A stretch of DNA of 64,000 nucleotides. Source: Monocercomonoides exilis (Eukaryota > Preaxostyla > Oxymonadida > Polymastigidae). The position numbers were made by a program, and so were the translations under genes. Below the pieces are notes generated by a model, which had not been told where the DNA came from, did no database searches, and saw only the letters and a program-made list of their open reading frames with translations. Each line of letters opens with the position of its first letter. The stretch's first letter is position 1. Of the stretch, positions 1 through 12,564 are shown piece by piece. The stretch lies in assembly GCA_001643675.2 (NCBI GenBank), contig LSRY02000053.1, forward strand, positions 151,001 through 215,000, read 5' to 3'.

Positions 1-1
1 T

Positions 2-3000
2 TCGAATCTTGCGGCGCTTTCTTTGGGAGTGCTGAAGATGGTTGTGTGTGCGCTGCTGCTGAGGAAGGACTTGGGAACTGGAAGAATGACCTCGCCTTTC
101 AATGGAGACGAGGTTGTGACGCTGGAAGATGAGAAGAAGAATAATTCAGAAAGCTTTGGAAAAAGCGGAGCTAAATCGGAAGATGCAAAAGAAATGGATA
201 ATTCAAACAACAAAAGCAGCTGCGATGACAAAACAGATAAACAGAAAGAAGATGATGAAAATGAGATCGATGGAGGAGCAGAAAAAGAAGAAGAGGCAGC
301 TGAGCACAAAGATGTGCCAACTTCAAACGATTTGTTGAAAGAGCCATCTTCAGCTGAAGAAGAGAGCGATGTATACAATGGTATTCTTCCCAGTCCATCT
401 GCTTCTGAGCCTTCACCTGCAGACAGCATTCTTCCACCAAATGACAAAGCGACTCCTCCCACGCCAGCTCTGATTGAGTGTCCGTCTCCTTCTTTGAATG
501 CGTTTCCTCTTCCTTCTCTCCCACCACGCGTTCAACCGCCAAACAACACACATTATCTTCCTGTTGATTTTCAGGTTCTTCTTCTCCTGCCATTCTTGTC
601 TTTCTCATGTGTTGGTGCATCTCAATTCAACACCACATCTTCCTCATCTTCCTCTGCACCCTCATCTTCCTCTTCATCTGCGTCAGCGTCTTCTGCGCTG
701 ACTCGTTCAATCAACTCCTCCTTCTTGTCAACTCCTTCCACCTCTCTTTCTTCTGGCTCTTCATATTCGAGCGATGTGCACATGTTTCTGTTGTCCATTC
801 TGGGCGACATTGTCATCACACAGCCACACACCCTCACTTCAGGCTGGTCCATCGTGTTCTCCATCCTCTCCTCTCTCCTCTGCGACCCTGCTGTGCACTA
901 TCCGGCCTATCTCCTCCTCAAACAGCTTGTTGACGTGCCTCTTCTCCCTCCTTCAAAACCACACTCACGAAAGAATTCTGCAAATCTTGCTGTTTCTGAC
1001 TCAGGTGATGAAAAGTCTAATTACAAAGCAGAAGAACAACATGAAGCTGAACTTCCAGAAGTGTCTGGCCCTGCTGCTGATACTGCTTCTTCAACAAGCG
1101 TAAGTAAAGCAACAAGCGATATGCCATTCGGAATGGTTTCAGCCGCACTCACTTCGCCAATAATCTCCCAGAGCTCTCCACTTTCACCTTCCCCTGCAGT
1201 TTCTGAGTCGATGGTGAATCGAAGACTTTCAATGAATTCTGCTGGCACTCGCTCGTTGACTGCCTCTTTGGCTGCCAATTCCACTGCAGCTCATGCTGCT
1301 TTAGCTGCCACGTCTGCGCCATCAATAACTCCAGTTTCTCCTTCGCTTGCATCGTCAAGCTCTTTGTTCTCATTTGCTTCGACTGAACTGTTCATCACTA
1401 GCGAACCACCACCGCTTTCTCTGTCTCTTTATCTGCCTTACACTCTGAACGAGCTGCTGGCTGCTCTGACGGATTGTGCGCTTTGTGCGTCTGAAGAGAA
1501 AGTCAGCTTGGCTGCTGTGAAGGCGATTGAGCGGATAGCGCGGGTGTTCGGAGGGAAGACGGCGTTTGATGAAGAAGACCAGGAGAGGAGAAAGAAGGAG
1601 CTTGCGGAAAGAAGACGGAAGAGGGAGATTAGGCTGATGAGAAGAGAGGAAAAGGGATATGCAAACAGAAAGAATAATAGCCTTGCTTCAGAAGCAACGT
1701 TGGAAGAGCGAATTGATGTAACAGAAGGATATAGAAGCGGTGAAGAAGAACAGATAGGAAAAGAAGAGGAATTTGAGGAAGAGGAAGAGGAGGAAGAAGA
1801 TGATGATTGCATTTTGGAGGAAGAGGAAGAAAAGTCAAATGAGACAAACAGCAAAAAGCTGTTCACAACAGACGAAACAATCCTCATCACCAGCTTCGTC
1901 CATTCATTCACAAACACAAACTTCTTCTTCCTGTGGATGCCTGCTTTGACTTCGCTCTCGTTCCTCTGCTGCCAGCCACGCCGCGATCTTCACAGCGCAG
2001 CACACACGTCTATCACGATGCTTATGCACAGCTATGGAAAGTACTTCTCATCTGCTCAGTGGGCACTCATCTGGCGGAGCATTTTGTATCCGATCCTTCA
2101 CACTGTGCGAATTGGCATCACAAAACAGCTTATTCCAGTCACAACACTTTCAGACGATGAATTCGACTCTGAAGATGATGAGAATGATTCAGATGAAGCA
2201 GAAAAAGAGAAAGAAAAGAGAAAGGAAAATGAAGAACAGGTAAATGAAGATCAGAAATCTTCAAAGAAACAAGAACCAGAAGCTGCTGACAGAACAGAAA
2301 CCGAAGTTAAGCTTTTAGAGGGAGAACAACAAGGATCGACGCTTTCTGAAGTAAAAAACACACTGTCTGAAGCAGAGAAAGAAGAATACGAAAGAAGAGG
2401 TGATTTTCACTGCTTTATGAAGGATTCGTTGCAGTTAACAACTGTGCTATCCAAACAGAAGCAGCAAAATGTCGAGCAGAGTAGACTGCGAATGAGCTGG
2501 TTGTGTGGAAGAGAGATGATGGAGCTTGTGGATGGAGATATCAATGTGAATGACGAGCAAGCCAACTCGCATCAACAGCAGCCACAGCAAGTTCAGCAAC
2601 AAATGTCATCTTCGTTTTCTTCAAATCCTCCGAGCCTTTACTCATCTGTCATTCGGCAGCAGCCTTCTCAACCGATTCGGAAGCTTCAAAAGCAAACTCC
2701 ACCGAAGTGGTGGAAAGAAGAATGCATATCTGTGTATCAGAACGCTATCAATTTCTTCTTCACATTCTTTGACAAGCTTTGCAACGGAGGTGAGTGGAGA
2801 TGGAGGTCGTATAACTTCGAGAATGAAGAAGCAGATGTTCTTAAAGTTGCTGAAAAGAGAAGAGAGAGTATGATTCCTACACAGTTGGGCAGTTCACGTG
2901 TTTTCAATCGCCAGTCAATCCAACAAACTTCAGTAGATGACGTTAGGTGCGATGGGGTGGAAGATGTGTTTGATGCTGAGAGATTTGATGCTGAGCTAAC

Positions 3001-5575
3001 GCGTCTGCCGCGTAGCCGCGAGGCTTCTCGAATGGTGACTGTACAGCACATCAAGTGCGAAGATTCAGAAATAGACCTGTTTCCTTCACATGAAGAAGAA
3101 GTGGAAATGTGGAGAATAGTTCAGTTAACTGGAGAGGGAGAAACACAAAGCCATCTTCCTCCTCCTTCTCCTTTCAGAACAGCGAGATTCGGAAACTCAC
3201 AAAATGCAGTGGAAGGTGTTGTGACTTCGCCAACTTTCACTCTGTACGTGTTTGACCAACTTCTTGACCTCCTTGTAGATATTATATTGAATCCAACAGA
3301 CAAAACAGGTGATAGCGGAATATCTCTTCTATTCAAACTTCTGAATCATCCTTTGACTCCAACTTATTTCAATCGGCAGATGTGGATCAGAGTAGCTCGC
3401 GTTTGCGAATTCCTGTTTGAAAAAGTGCTTCCTTATGATCTGACACTTGGAAGAGTGACGGACAGAACAATATCAAAATACAGCAAGAAGTTTGCAAGTA
3501 GCATTGAAGTTTCCTCTTCACCGCTTGATCCTCGCACTTTTCTGTTATCGCTAAAGTGGAAGTGCAAGCTGCTTGATGAACTGATATCCAACGTATGTAA
3601 CTTGTTTAATCCGCAGATATTTCCTGTATCAGCCATTCCAGAGGATGTCGGATTTACACTTCTTTTGCAGCTTTCTCGCACAGCGCTGTTTTGCAATGCT
3701 TTTGATGGTGATTATCGTCTTCGGAGCATTTTGGAGCAACGGCTTGTTGGAGTGAAGAGACCGTCTATCTTCAATCTTGCTCAGAAGGCGACTGTTCGAC
3801 TGATGGAATGCTGTGAGACGCTCAGCCTTTCATCGTCGCAAAAGCAATGCCCATTCACCAATCAGAAAGAAAGCACAGAACAAGTTTCAAAAGAAAAGAC
3901 AAGTGGAATTGATACTGACGGAGTTTCAGGAGAAAGCAAAGTTGAGAACGATGAAAACAACAAAACAAAAAGTGACTCAATCGTTCATGTTTTCAATCCT
4001 AAAGCAGGCGATGAACTTGTCTCCACACCACAACAATCGCAACGAGCACAGCGCCTTCTTTTATTACACGCATTCTACATTCTCGCAGATGTTGCTGTTC
4101 TTCTTTCCCTGTTTTCTCGAATTGACCCAAGTGCTCAGCCTTGTCTTCCTCCAAGCGCCCCACCGCCTCATGCTGCTGAAAATTGCGATCCTCGTCTTCC
4201 GTATGTTGGAGGCGGAATGAGCGGAGCAAGCGTTGTGACGTCTTATGCAGCGCTTATTGTTGCGTTGGAGGATAATGACATTTCAATACAGAACGTGATG
4301 GCTTCGTTTGGACACTGCTCTTTCATGGAAGGTTCAGAGGAGTGTGAAAGAAGCGAACAGTCTGTGAATCATATTTGCTATCAATCTAAATTAACGTCAT
4401 CCGAACATTCTTCAAATAAGCATAATTATAACACAATTAAACCAATTTTCACTCCGACAGTTTGCTCTGCATTCAATCCGAAAACAGCAATTGACACCAT
4501 CTTCGAGTCAGACGAAAAAACTTTCTATAACATTTATCCTTTGGCTGAAGCAAAAACGAAGCCATCTTCGTTTCAGGAAGTTCCACAGTTGATTGGGACT
4601 TTGGAACTTGCAAAAGGTTTAGTTGACGCAGCTCGTGTGGCGCGTGTTGGAGAATTGCAGCTTTATGAAGGAATTGTCTTGAAAACATTGACGTTTCTCA
4701 GACAGGTGCCAGGACATAATCTTGCCAGATATTCTCAGTTTTTAATTCCTCTTCTTCTTCTTCATTCTTCCTCACCTTTTGCGACTTGCAGATACTCTGC
4801 GCTGTCATTTTTGCAACAAATTCTCCCGTTCTGCCTTTCGGGTTTATCAATGCCTATGCATCCTCTTCTTTCCGTCAATGATCCAATAAGCACAATGGAA
4901 GGAAAAAGAAAAAAGAAAGAAAAAAATACAAGAGGAAAAGCAATAGCTATAGGAATAATTAAAGAAGATAAAAGAAGTTCAATTGGACGTGTTAATTTCA
5001 CAGGAAACGAAGCTGAAGCTGAAAAAGAAGAATGTTTAGCACAGGGAGCAAATGTGAAGGATGATATGAATGATGATGAAGACGGATTGGCAGAAGAAAA
5101 TGAAAATGAAGAGGATTTTGGGATTTTATCGTCAAGCACTAATCAAGCAGAATCTTCGTTGAATGAAACGCGTCTTAGCTCAACGCATGTTGTATCTTCT
5201 TCTCTAAACATTTCGACTTCACATGTTTCATCCATGATTCCAGTTGTAATTCGATCAGGCCCTGCCTCACATATTCATGGCGATGGCGCTCATGGTTCGT
5301 ATTTGCAAAGAGATGGCTCTTCATTAACACCGTCTTCTCCACGTTCAGAGTCAAAAGTTGCAGATGGAGTGGAAGTAATTCCAAATCATAAGAAACCACC
5401 TCCACCTCCACCTCCATCACAACACATGAAAACAAAGATTTCGAAGACTTCAACTATGTTCACAGTCTCTGACTCTTCAGTTGGTCCTTCAATTCCTGAT
5501 CAAAATGTGATTTCTTCTTCAAATGTTATGAGTCCTTTGACTACAAATGATAATATTGCATCAACAAGTCAGTGA
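2..5575 (+). CDS. Large Sec7/BIG-type ARF-GEF, C-terminal part (5' end outside window)
   Basis: The frame is open from the first bases of the window, so the true start and any Sec7 catalytic domain lie upstream. About 1,857 codons are visible, ending in TGA. The order of helical segments resembles the region downstream of Sec7 in BIG/Sec7p guanine-exchange factors for ARF GTPases at the trans-Golgi. Codons ~475-515 resemble an armadillo-like helix pair. Codons ~640-705 contain a FxxxxxALTSLSF stretch, then YGKYFS and ILYPILHTVR, matching the BIG pattern of a helical pair followed by LFPIFDHVR. Codons ~1080-1145 (FDQLLDLL, then FEKVLP) match the late HDS repeat, and ~1570-1610 holds a last helical pair. 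Long acidic, Gln-rich and Ser-rich linkers separate these segments and enlarge the protein. No intron was needed to read it. AATAAA motifs follow at 5706 and 5720. A Mon2-like relative is the main alternative. Assignment is by remembered motif pattern only. Confidence 0.62.
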   Translation, partial: SNLAALSLGVLKMVVCALLLRKDLGTGRMTSPFNGDEVVTLEDEKKNNSESFGKSGAKSEDAKEMDNSNNKSSCDDKTDKQKEDDENEIDGGAEKEEEAAEHKDVPTSNDLLKEPSSAEEESDVYNGILPSPSASEPSPADSILPPNDKATPPTPALIECPSPSLNAFPLPSLPPRVQPPNNTHYLPVDFQVLLLLPFLSFSCVGASQFNTTSSSSSSAPSSSSSSASASSALTRSINSSFLSTPSTSLSSGSSYSSDVHMFLLSILGDIVITQPHTLTSGWSIVFSILSSLLCDPAVHYPAYLLLKQLVDVPLLPPSKPHSRKNSANLAVSDSGDEKSNYKAEEQHEAELPEVSGPAADTASSTSVSKATSDMPFGMVSAALTSPIISQSSPLSPSPAVSESMVNRRLSMNSAGTRSLTASLAANSTAAHAALAATSAPSITPVSPSLASSSSLFSFASTELFITSEPPPLSLSLYLPYTLNELLAALTDCALCASEEKVSLAAVKAIERIARVFGGKTAFDEEDQERRKKELAERRRKREIRLMRREEKGYANRKNNSLASEATLEERIDVTEGYRSGEEEQIGKEEEFEEEEEEEEDDDCILEEEEEKSNETNSKKLFTTDETILITSFVHSFTNTNFFFLWMPALTSLSFLCCQPRRDLHSAAHTSITMLMHSYGKYFSSAQWALIWRSILYPILHTVRIGITKQLIPVTTLSDDEFDSEDDENDSDEAEKEKEKRKENEEQVNEDQKSSKKQEPEAADRTETEVKLLEGEQQGSTLSEVKNTLSEAEKEEYERRGDFHCFMKDSLQLTTVLSKQKQQNVEQSRLRMSWLCGREMMELVDGDINVNDEQANSHQQQPQQVQQQMSSSFSSNPPSLYSSVIRQQPSQPIRKLQKQTPPKWWKEECISVYQNAINFFFTFFDKLCNGGEWRWRSYNFENEEADVLKVAEKRRESMIPTQLGSSRVFNRQSIQQTSVDDVRCDGVEDVFDAERFDAELTRLPRSREASRMVTVQHIKCEDSEIDLFPSHEEEVEMWRIVQLTGEGETQSHLPPPSPFRTARFGNSQNAVEGVVTSPTFTLYVFDQLLDLLVDIILNPTDKTGDSGISLLFKLLNHPLTPTYFNRQMWIRVARVCEFLFEKVLPYDLTLGRVTDRTISKYSKKFASSIEVSSSPLDPRTFLLSLKWKCKLLDELISNVCNLFNPQIFPVSAIPEDVGFTLLLQLSRTALFCNAFDGDYRLRSILEQRLVGVKRPSIFNLAQKATVRLMECCETLSLSSSQKQCPFTNQKESTEQVSKEKTSGIDTDGVSGESKVENDENNKTKSDSIVHVFNPKAGDELVSTPQQSQRAQRLLLLHAFYILADVAVLLSLFSRIDPSAQPCLPPSAPPPHAAENCDPRLPYVGGGMSGASVVTSYAALIVALEDNDISIQNVMASFGHCSFMEGSEECERSEQSVNHICYQSKLTSSEHSSNKHNYNTIKPIFTPTVCSAFNPKTAIDTIFESDEKTFYNIYPLAEAKTKPSSFQEVPQLIGTLELAKGLVDAARVARVGELQLYEGIVLKTLTFLRQVPGHNLARYSQFLIPLLLLHSSSPFATCRYSALSFLQQILPFCLSGLSMPMHPLLSVNDPISTMEGKRKKKEKNTRGKAIAIGIIKEDKRSSIGRVNFTGNEAEAEKEECLAQGANVKDDMNDDEDGLAEENENEEDFGILSSSTNQAESSLNETRLSSTHVVSSSLNISTSHVSSMIPVVIRSGPASHIHGDGAHGSYLQRDGSSLTPSSPRSESKVADGVEVIPNHKKPPPPPPPSQHMKTKISKTSTMFTVSDSSVGPSIPDQNVISSSNVMSPLTTNDNIASTSQ

Positions 5576-6390
5576 AATTTACATATTTTATAGTGAAGAT
5601 TTAAACTTTTAGATTCTTTTTGATTTATTATTTGTCTGATTTGTTTTTCTCACTTTTCTGTTTTCTTGGTTTGTATCTTTGAAATATTAAAAATTTCACA
5701 ATTTAAATAAAAATTTGTGAATAAATTTTGAGAACATTTATTTATGATATTTGCACATTTTTCAATTTTTAATAAAGAATTTTGATTTGCATTAAATGCC
5801 CTTTGGTTTTTCAAGATAAAGTTACGCGGGAGATATGCGTCCAGCGTTGTAATACTTTTTTTCTTGACTCAAATTCTATTTTTTAATTCCAATCAAAAGA
5901 AGCATCTCATTATTATTTTGGCAAGCAAGCTACCCAACATTTAATTTGTATTTAATTCACTCATAACGTGGATTGACAGAACAACACCACAACCCACAAA
6001 TCCACTCAAGGCAACTGCAACCCTGGAAATAAAATCATTCATGCAATGAAAATGCAACAATATAAACATATAAATAATTGAATCCTGAATAATAGCAAAG
6101 ATATAAAAAACGCAAAAACAAAAAGAGAATAGTTTATTTTGGCGAAAGCTATTTACGAAATAATAGTGTCAAAATCAAAAAATTACATTTCCAATTCACG
6201 CGAGAACATTCACCGCACAATATTTTCCTTCAGAACTCGATCTCGCTATTTTCCTCACGAGAGTTCCATTTTGAAGCCTTTCAATTTTATTTATCGGCTT
6301 AGCTTTTTATTTGCAATTGGCTTTCAGTTTCTTTTTGCAGCATTGCCCTTTCTTCAATGTTTGAACGGAATTTGAGCTCAAACGAAGCAA
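5576..6390. other. AT-rich convergent 3' intergenic region containing the outer end of the left repeat arm
   Basis: The region lies between the convergent 3' ends of the ARF-GEF gene and gene A. Bases 5576-5779 are unique sequence with two AATAAA motifs. From 5780 onward the sequence is the mirror of 31965-32575, so 611 bases downstream of the gene A stop codon belong to the duplicated arm. A short conserved exon-like frame on the minus strand at 5941-6022 is discussed in the findings. No other gene is seen. Confidence 0.7.
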
Positions 6391-9300
6391 TTACTCCCTG
6401 GCTTCATTTTGCTTTGATGAAATTTTGCTTTCACAGTTATCCAATGTCTGGCTCGTCCTTTTTTCTCTTTCGCATCCACTTTTTCCTATCCTACTATTTT
6501 CGTCCATTCCGAAGATTGCGTCAGAAATAGTAAATAGCAATGCCTCTTTTGGCAGGCATTGAGCAAACACTCTTTTCAAATTTACAAGTGCCGGGCGCTC
6601 ACTTCCGTCTTTTGTAAGGCAGCCCTTTATAACATCACAAAAAAGCGTTCCTTCAATCGCCTTCGTGTCGGGTTTTTCTCCATTGACTATTTTCTGTCCT
6701 GCTGTCTCAGCCTCGTATTCTCCAAACGGGATCTGAAGCGTCAGGCACTCCCACAGCATCATCCCGATCGAGAACACCACAGACTCCTTTGTTGCATCCA
6801 TCTTCTTGTTTATCAGCAGTTCTGGTGCCTTCCACCTCAAGCACTCCTTCCTGTTGTCTTCATCATCCTCAAACGCTGATGACGGCAGAGAATCTCTGTC
6901 GTCGTCGTCATCATCATCAGCACTTGCAGATGTCACAACCGTTGATGAAGAGACGGATGAAGTGTCAGAGTCTGAGGAACAATCAGAGTGCAATGCAATG
7001 CAGATGACCATGTGCTCCGAAAACAGCACAATGTGCGGACTCAGATTGATAAGTGATTGGAGTGGGTTTTCCATTTCGTCAAACGAGTGGAGTGCCAAAT
7101 TGACCACCCAGAACAGGATCTGAGCAGCCGAGACTTCCCTCTCCTGAAGAGTGCCAATCGCCATCTCTTTCTTCGCATTCCTTCCATGCAGCAACATGAA
7201 CAGCGAATCTCTCAAGTCCACAATCAGCTTCTCATGAGGAGACGAACAGGCCATGGCATCCACCAGATTCGACATCGATGAGGTTGTTGGACACAAATCT
7301 TCTCCGCATATAAAAGAAGAATCTGTATCTGTCGTTGAAGTCGACGAGATGGATGAGATGGATGGTGAAGGAGTTCTCTTTCTTATCTCTTCTTCCTTCT
7401 CATCAACCTTCTCCAGCATCCATTGAGGAATCTTGTCCGAGTCTCTCCCCAAAATGTATTCAGTCGATCCACTTTCACTCAGCAAATGCTCAGATGACTC
7501 TGAGTGCCCCAAGCTTTTCTCATACACCCTCTTCTTTATTCTCTCCTCGTTCTTCTTCTCTGCCTCCCTCTCTGCTCTCCTCCATTGCTCTTCAGGCGAC
7601 ATCTCCATCGTCACCATCTCAAACGCCTTCGGATCCTTCTTCACTGTGTCTTCCACAATTATCTCCAATTCTTCTGTTCTTCTTTTTTGCTTTTTCCATC
7701 GGACAACGAATATGACAAGGGCGATGAGAATAATTAAAAGAACAACAGCCATGATAATTACAATCAACACCCATGAAGATTTTCCTTCTTTTCCTCCTTC
7801 AACAAGTATTTCATTTCTGTTTGTCTGTGTTTCTGATTTGTTCTTTAATGAGAGCGGCATTGTTGAGGATGAAAATTTTCCGAACACAATTGTTGTGGAG
7901 AGTTCTGACATATCAACTGCTGATGCTAACCTTGATGATGGAATTGTTCCAACAACTTCAGTTTCAGAAACAAAGCTGTTTTCATCAAATAGATACCGCT
8001 CGGCCAACTCCACATCGTTGACTGTACATATCAATTTGAAAGATAGATCGCACGGTAGGAAAAGTGACCCTACGAATTTGATCTTGGCCTCACTCTCAGA
8101 TTCATCCAGAGTTGCTGATTCCAATTGAGGAATAAAAAACGAAGAGAGTCGTTCCTGTGCAATGCCCTCCATGCTACAATCTTCGCTCGTGATCCACAAC
8201 GAAGTATTATCTTTCAAGCCATCTCCACCTTTCAAGCTGATAATTGTTATTGAAGCAGAATTGAAGCAGAAGATATTCCGGCGGAGTGATGGATACTTCG
8301 ATATCAAGGGGCTGTTTTCATAAAATTCACCTTTCTCGATCGTCATGTTGCTTGCTTCCAACGACAATCCGCCAGATGAAGAATTCGATATTGTCACGTC
8401 CTTCATCAGCGCTGCTGCATGCGACAAATGGATGAGAGATCCATTCCATTTACAAACATTCTCTTTGCTATTAGTCATTTCCTGCCTCCCTACAAACTCG
8501 CACATGTGCATTGAAATGTCAGGCGCACTGCTGACATCCACGATGCTCCCTTTTTTCGATAATGACACACACTTCGAGCATGAGCAGTTTGACAGGTTTA
8601 TTCTGGCAGAAGGCGAAGATGACGAAAGAGCAGATGCACCAAAAGAGTCACAACTGAAATTTTTGATGGAAGAACTACCAAAAGATACAGCTCCCGACAT
8701 ATCATCACAAATGGCAATGACACTGCCCTCACAAGACTTCACTTCATCCACAACCACATCATCAATCACCACGCTCTTGCACTCTCCAACTTCAAATAGA
8801 TTGGATAACAGCTCAATCTGCTTTAGATTCAAACTTGCCAGAGACACGTTGTTGCTGCGAATCAGTAGGAACACTGGTTGCTCAAATGAAATCTCTAACA
8901 CGGTGCAATTATCGATGAACAGAAGCCCACTTACAACTCTGAGCAGCGACAAGTTGAGGGCTACGTGGTGGGTGCTATTTGAAAGCATGTCAGATGCAAA
9001 AAGGATAGACGAGAGATAAAGCTGTCCGTTTGTCTCGCTGATGCATGCTTCTCCTGAAAATGAAAAGGAAGAGCCAACAGAGAATGACAAGCTCTCGATG
9101 CGGACTTTCTCCGAAGTAGTGATAAGACTGTCTCCATCTGGAATTTCTGAGTTTAAGAATACCAGTGCTGTGGACGGAGATTCAAGCGAGCGGATAGTTA
9201 CATTCAGTGCATTGCATTTACTCAAGATGGCAGTGCGGTCGGAGATCAGCAGCTGCGAATACAACGACGGAATGATGTGTAGCAGCCCTTCGCTCAATGT

Positions 9301-12300
9301 GCTGCATGGTCCATCCAGCCCTCCACACTGCTTGCTGTCCTCGTGATTGTCACTGGCCGAAGACACAAACACCGTCTCGCTCTGGTACTTCACAACTCTC
9401 TTCAGCAGATCTTCTTCGTCCAGATACATGTCCGAGGTGCATCCCCATATTGCGAGGTCTTTCACAAATGGGGCTCTGAAGTCCAGCAAAAACTGCCCAT
9501 CTGCGATCTGTGCTTCAATCGAGCGGCACTTCACATACACGTCTCTTCCACGATATGCAGCATTGTCTTTGAACGTGATGTTCGACAACACAAATGCTGC
9601 TGGCTTGGAAGCCGCAGATGTGCATTCCAAAAACAAGCTCCCACCCCTTCCAGTTGATGAGCAGAAGCAGTCGGTGATTGCAGAATATAAGCAATCAAAA
9701 CTTCCACCTTCATTCAATCTGAACAAAACAGTCCCTCCATTTTCGCATCCAGATCCTCCACATTTTTTGATTGTTGAATTGCGGATAACCATTTTCGTTG
9801 GATCACCATCTGTATTTCGGATCATCGCAATACTGTCAGTTGCACTCTGGACCACTTCTTCAAATGTGCTCCACTCAACAACAACCCTTTCATCGGCTTC
9901 GGCATTCGTGTTCTTGTCTTCAGCGAAAGACCTATCAATATGCAATCCGCTTCTGCCTTCCAGATTTATATTTTTCATTGTCAAGTTTCTGAATGTCAAA
10001 GATGCTGCAGATGCGATTGATATAATGTCAGAGGAAAATGAAAGCGAACGTATTGTCACAAACTCCAACAAAACCGTTCCTCCATCTGCCTTGATCAGCC
10101 CAAACCTGATTATGTCTTCTCCATCTTCCTTTTTGCGAATGAACAGTTTTTCAAAGTTAACGATCCTTCTCTAGAGCAAATATGCATCAACACATTTTCA
10201 TTACCAGTGAATGAAGATGGCAGAATGAAGCTTATTAATTCGAAATAGGAAATACCTGGAATTTTCATTGCTGCGTCCTCCGCTCCCTTAAGTGAAGAAC
10301 AACACTCCAGAGAGCACATATCTGTATTATTTGAGCTTATTGAAATTCCACAAAGATCGACGCAACCCCGAAGAACTGCTCTATTAAAAATGCTTATGCT
10401 TTTATTATTTCCTTCAGGCAATCGATCCAAAGAATAATCAATTGACATACAAGGATAATCAGAAAGTCCACAAACACACACATCCTTTCCATCGCCTCCA
10501 ATAAATATCTTTGATCCAAATGTTCGCCAGAAATAAACCAGTGGAATGGCATTTGTTGCATCGATTCCATCAAAGCCGCTCAATGAATCCAACGAAATAC
10601 CTGCCAGGCGTTCGAGCACAAACGGAAGGGATGTATTTGTGATGCTCTTTGTCAAGTTGGATGATTCAACAAACAGGTCATTTCCGTATTTCGCAACATT
10701 TGGTTTGCTGTTATCAAAAACAGGGGATGTTATTGTAAATGATGGATCGCCATCAACCAACGTTAGCGTTATTCCCCCGCCAAGCCCAATCTTGCCTTCT
10801 TCGGCAGGAGCAGTACATCTTGTGAAAGTGCATGAAATCATATTCAATTGAGTATTCCTTTTCAACTGCGTGAAAATAGCACCTCCTCTGCTTCCATCAG
10901 CCAGCACAGAGCATCCATCAAAAACATTCTCTTCAATATTTATTTGTGTATTTGTATTTTCTATGTTCCTGTTGTCAACACTTATACAGCCTCCACTTTC
11001 AGTTCTTCGAACAAAAGATGCTGCTTCACATTTCGTCAAATTCAAACACAGCACATTTATGCTTTCAACCAAGCATCCACTTTGCTGCCCATTTCCTGAA
11101 AAGTTGCTTTCCACAATTTCGATCGAAGGCCCTTCTCCACCACTTCCATCAACAATAATCGCACTCACCTGCCATCCGATTGCATTGCCAAACACATTGC
11201 TCATCACAATCTCGCCTCCTTCCGCTTTCACAAAGGAAATACGCAATTCATTTTCCGATGCAACAATTCCACAGTTTTGAATTGTCAATGTGCTGGAAAC
11301 ACAATGGAAAATACTTCCATAAGATCCAATTCTTTCTGAGAGTGAAAGCACCACTTCAATGAATGATACTGGACAGTGTGTCTCGAATATTCCACTTTGA
11401 GCACCAGAAATATCACTAGCTATCCCATAATTCGATTCATTTCCTTCTCCGCTCACACTCCATTCCTCTATCTTCATGTTCAATTCTTCTCCAAAAGAGA
11501 ACGGCGAGCTCAGCTTGATTGACTTGCTTTTGCCTGAAAACCTCAAACTGGCTGCTTTTGTGATCGTGCTGCACGGAACTTGAACATATCCACAACCACT
11601 GAAATCATGAGCCTCTTGTCCACCCACGTGACATGGTGCTGTGAAGTTATTCCACAGATACACAACGAGCGGTATTTCGAATTCTTCATTTGTTGTTGAG
11701 CGCTCAAAGCCGTTCAACTTTTCCAAGACATTCAAATCAATACCAAAACAAAATGTTGCTGCATTAGTCACAGCACTCAAATCATCAGCATCCAGAAACA
11801 CATCTTTCCCTTTCCCTCCGTTGCACCCATCAAATAGCACACTCTTCAAAGCAAAGTCAGATGCTTCATCTTCCAAAAACAAATACAGTCCTCCTCCCAA
11901 TCCTTTGCCTCCATCTTCATTTGCAGTTGCCTCACACTCTAAAAAGCCCACCTTTGCCTTTTTCTCAATCCCATTTCCATTATTTGAAGCAGCTTCTGTG
12001 ATATTACCAACACTGAAGCTCGATCCACTTTTCATATACATCCATAATCCTCCTCCATTTCCCCTCATACTTTTGCACGAAGTTATGTTTCCTTCTTCAA
12101 GCACAAAAGAGCAGCCTTTTTCAAGTTTACATTCAATCGCTCCCCCGTTTTGATTTATTCCTACAAAGTTGTGAAGAGTGCAGCGGACAATTTCAATTTT
12201 CTTGGCACTTGTGGAAGAGGTCAAACGAGAGGATGCCATTCTTTCTGATGAAGCAGTCGAAGAAAGAATGCAATCACTCATTTGAAGTGAAGCCAGATTC

Positions 12301-12533
12301 TTCACTTCAAGCAAGCCTGATGCATAAGTTGTTCCAACTTCATTCATCTGAATGCTTTTTAATTCTGCTTCTGTGCTGCTTCCTGACAACGAGATCAATG
12401 GACTTCCGCTCAATATCATTGACGAAGCTGAGAATGTGTCAATTGTTAACATCCCCGAGTCAACAGACAAGAATGCAAATGTCAATTTTGATAAAGGATT
12501 TTGAAGAGAAAGGGAACATTGAGACAAAGTCAG

Positions 12534-12564
<31 letters not shown>

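Noticed and set aside
6139-6375. 78-codon frame downstream of gene A, repeated in the other arm
   Set aside because: Conservation is explained by the arm identity. The composition is AT-rich and no family is recognised.
7433-10174. Long frames antisense to gene A (231, 224 and 275 codons) and their mirrors opposite gene B
   Set aside because: They lie wholly opposite the coding sequence, are Ser-rich by composition and contain no recognisable family motif.
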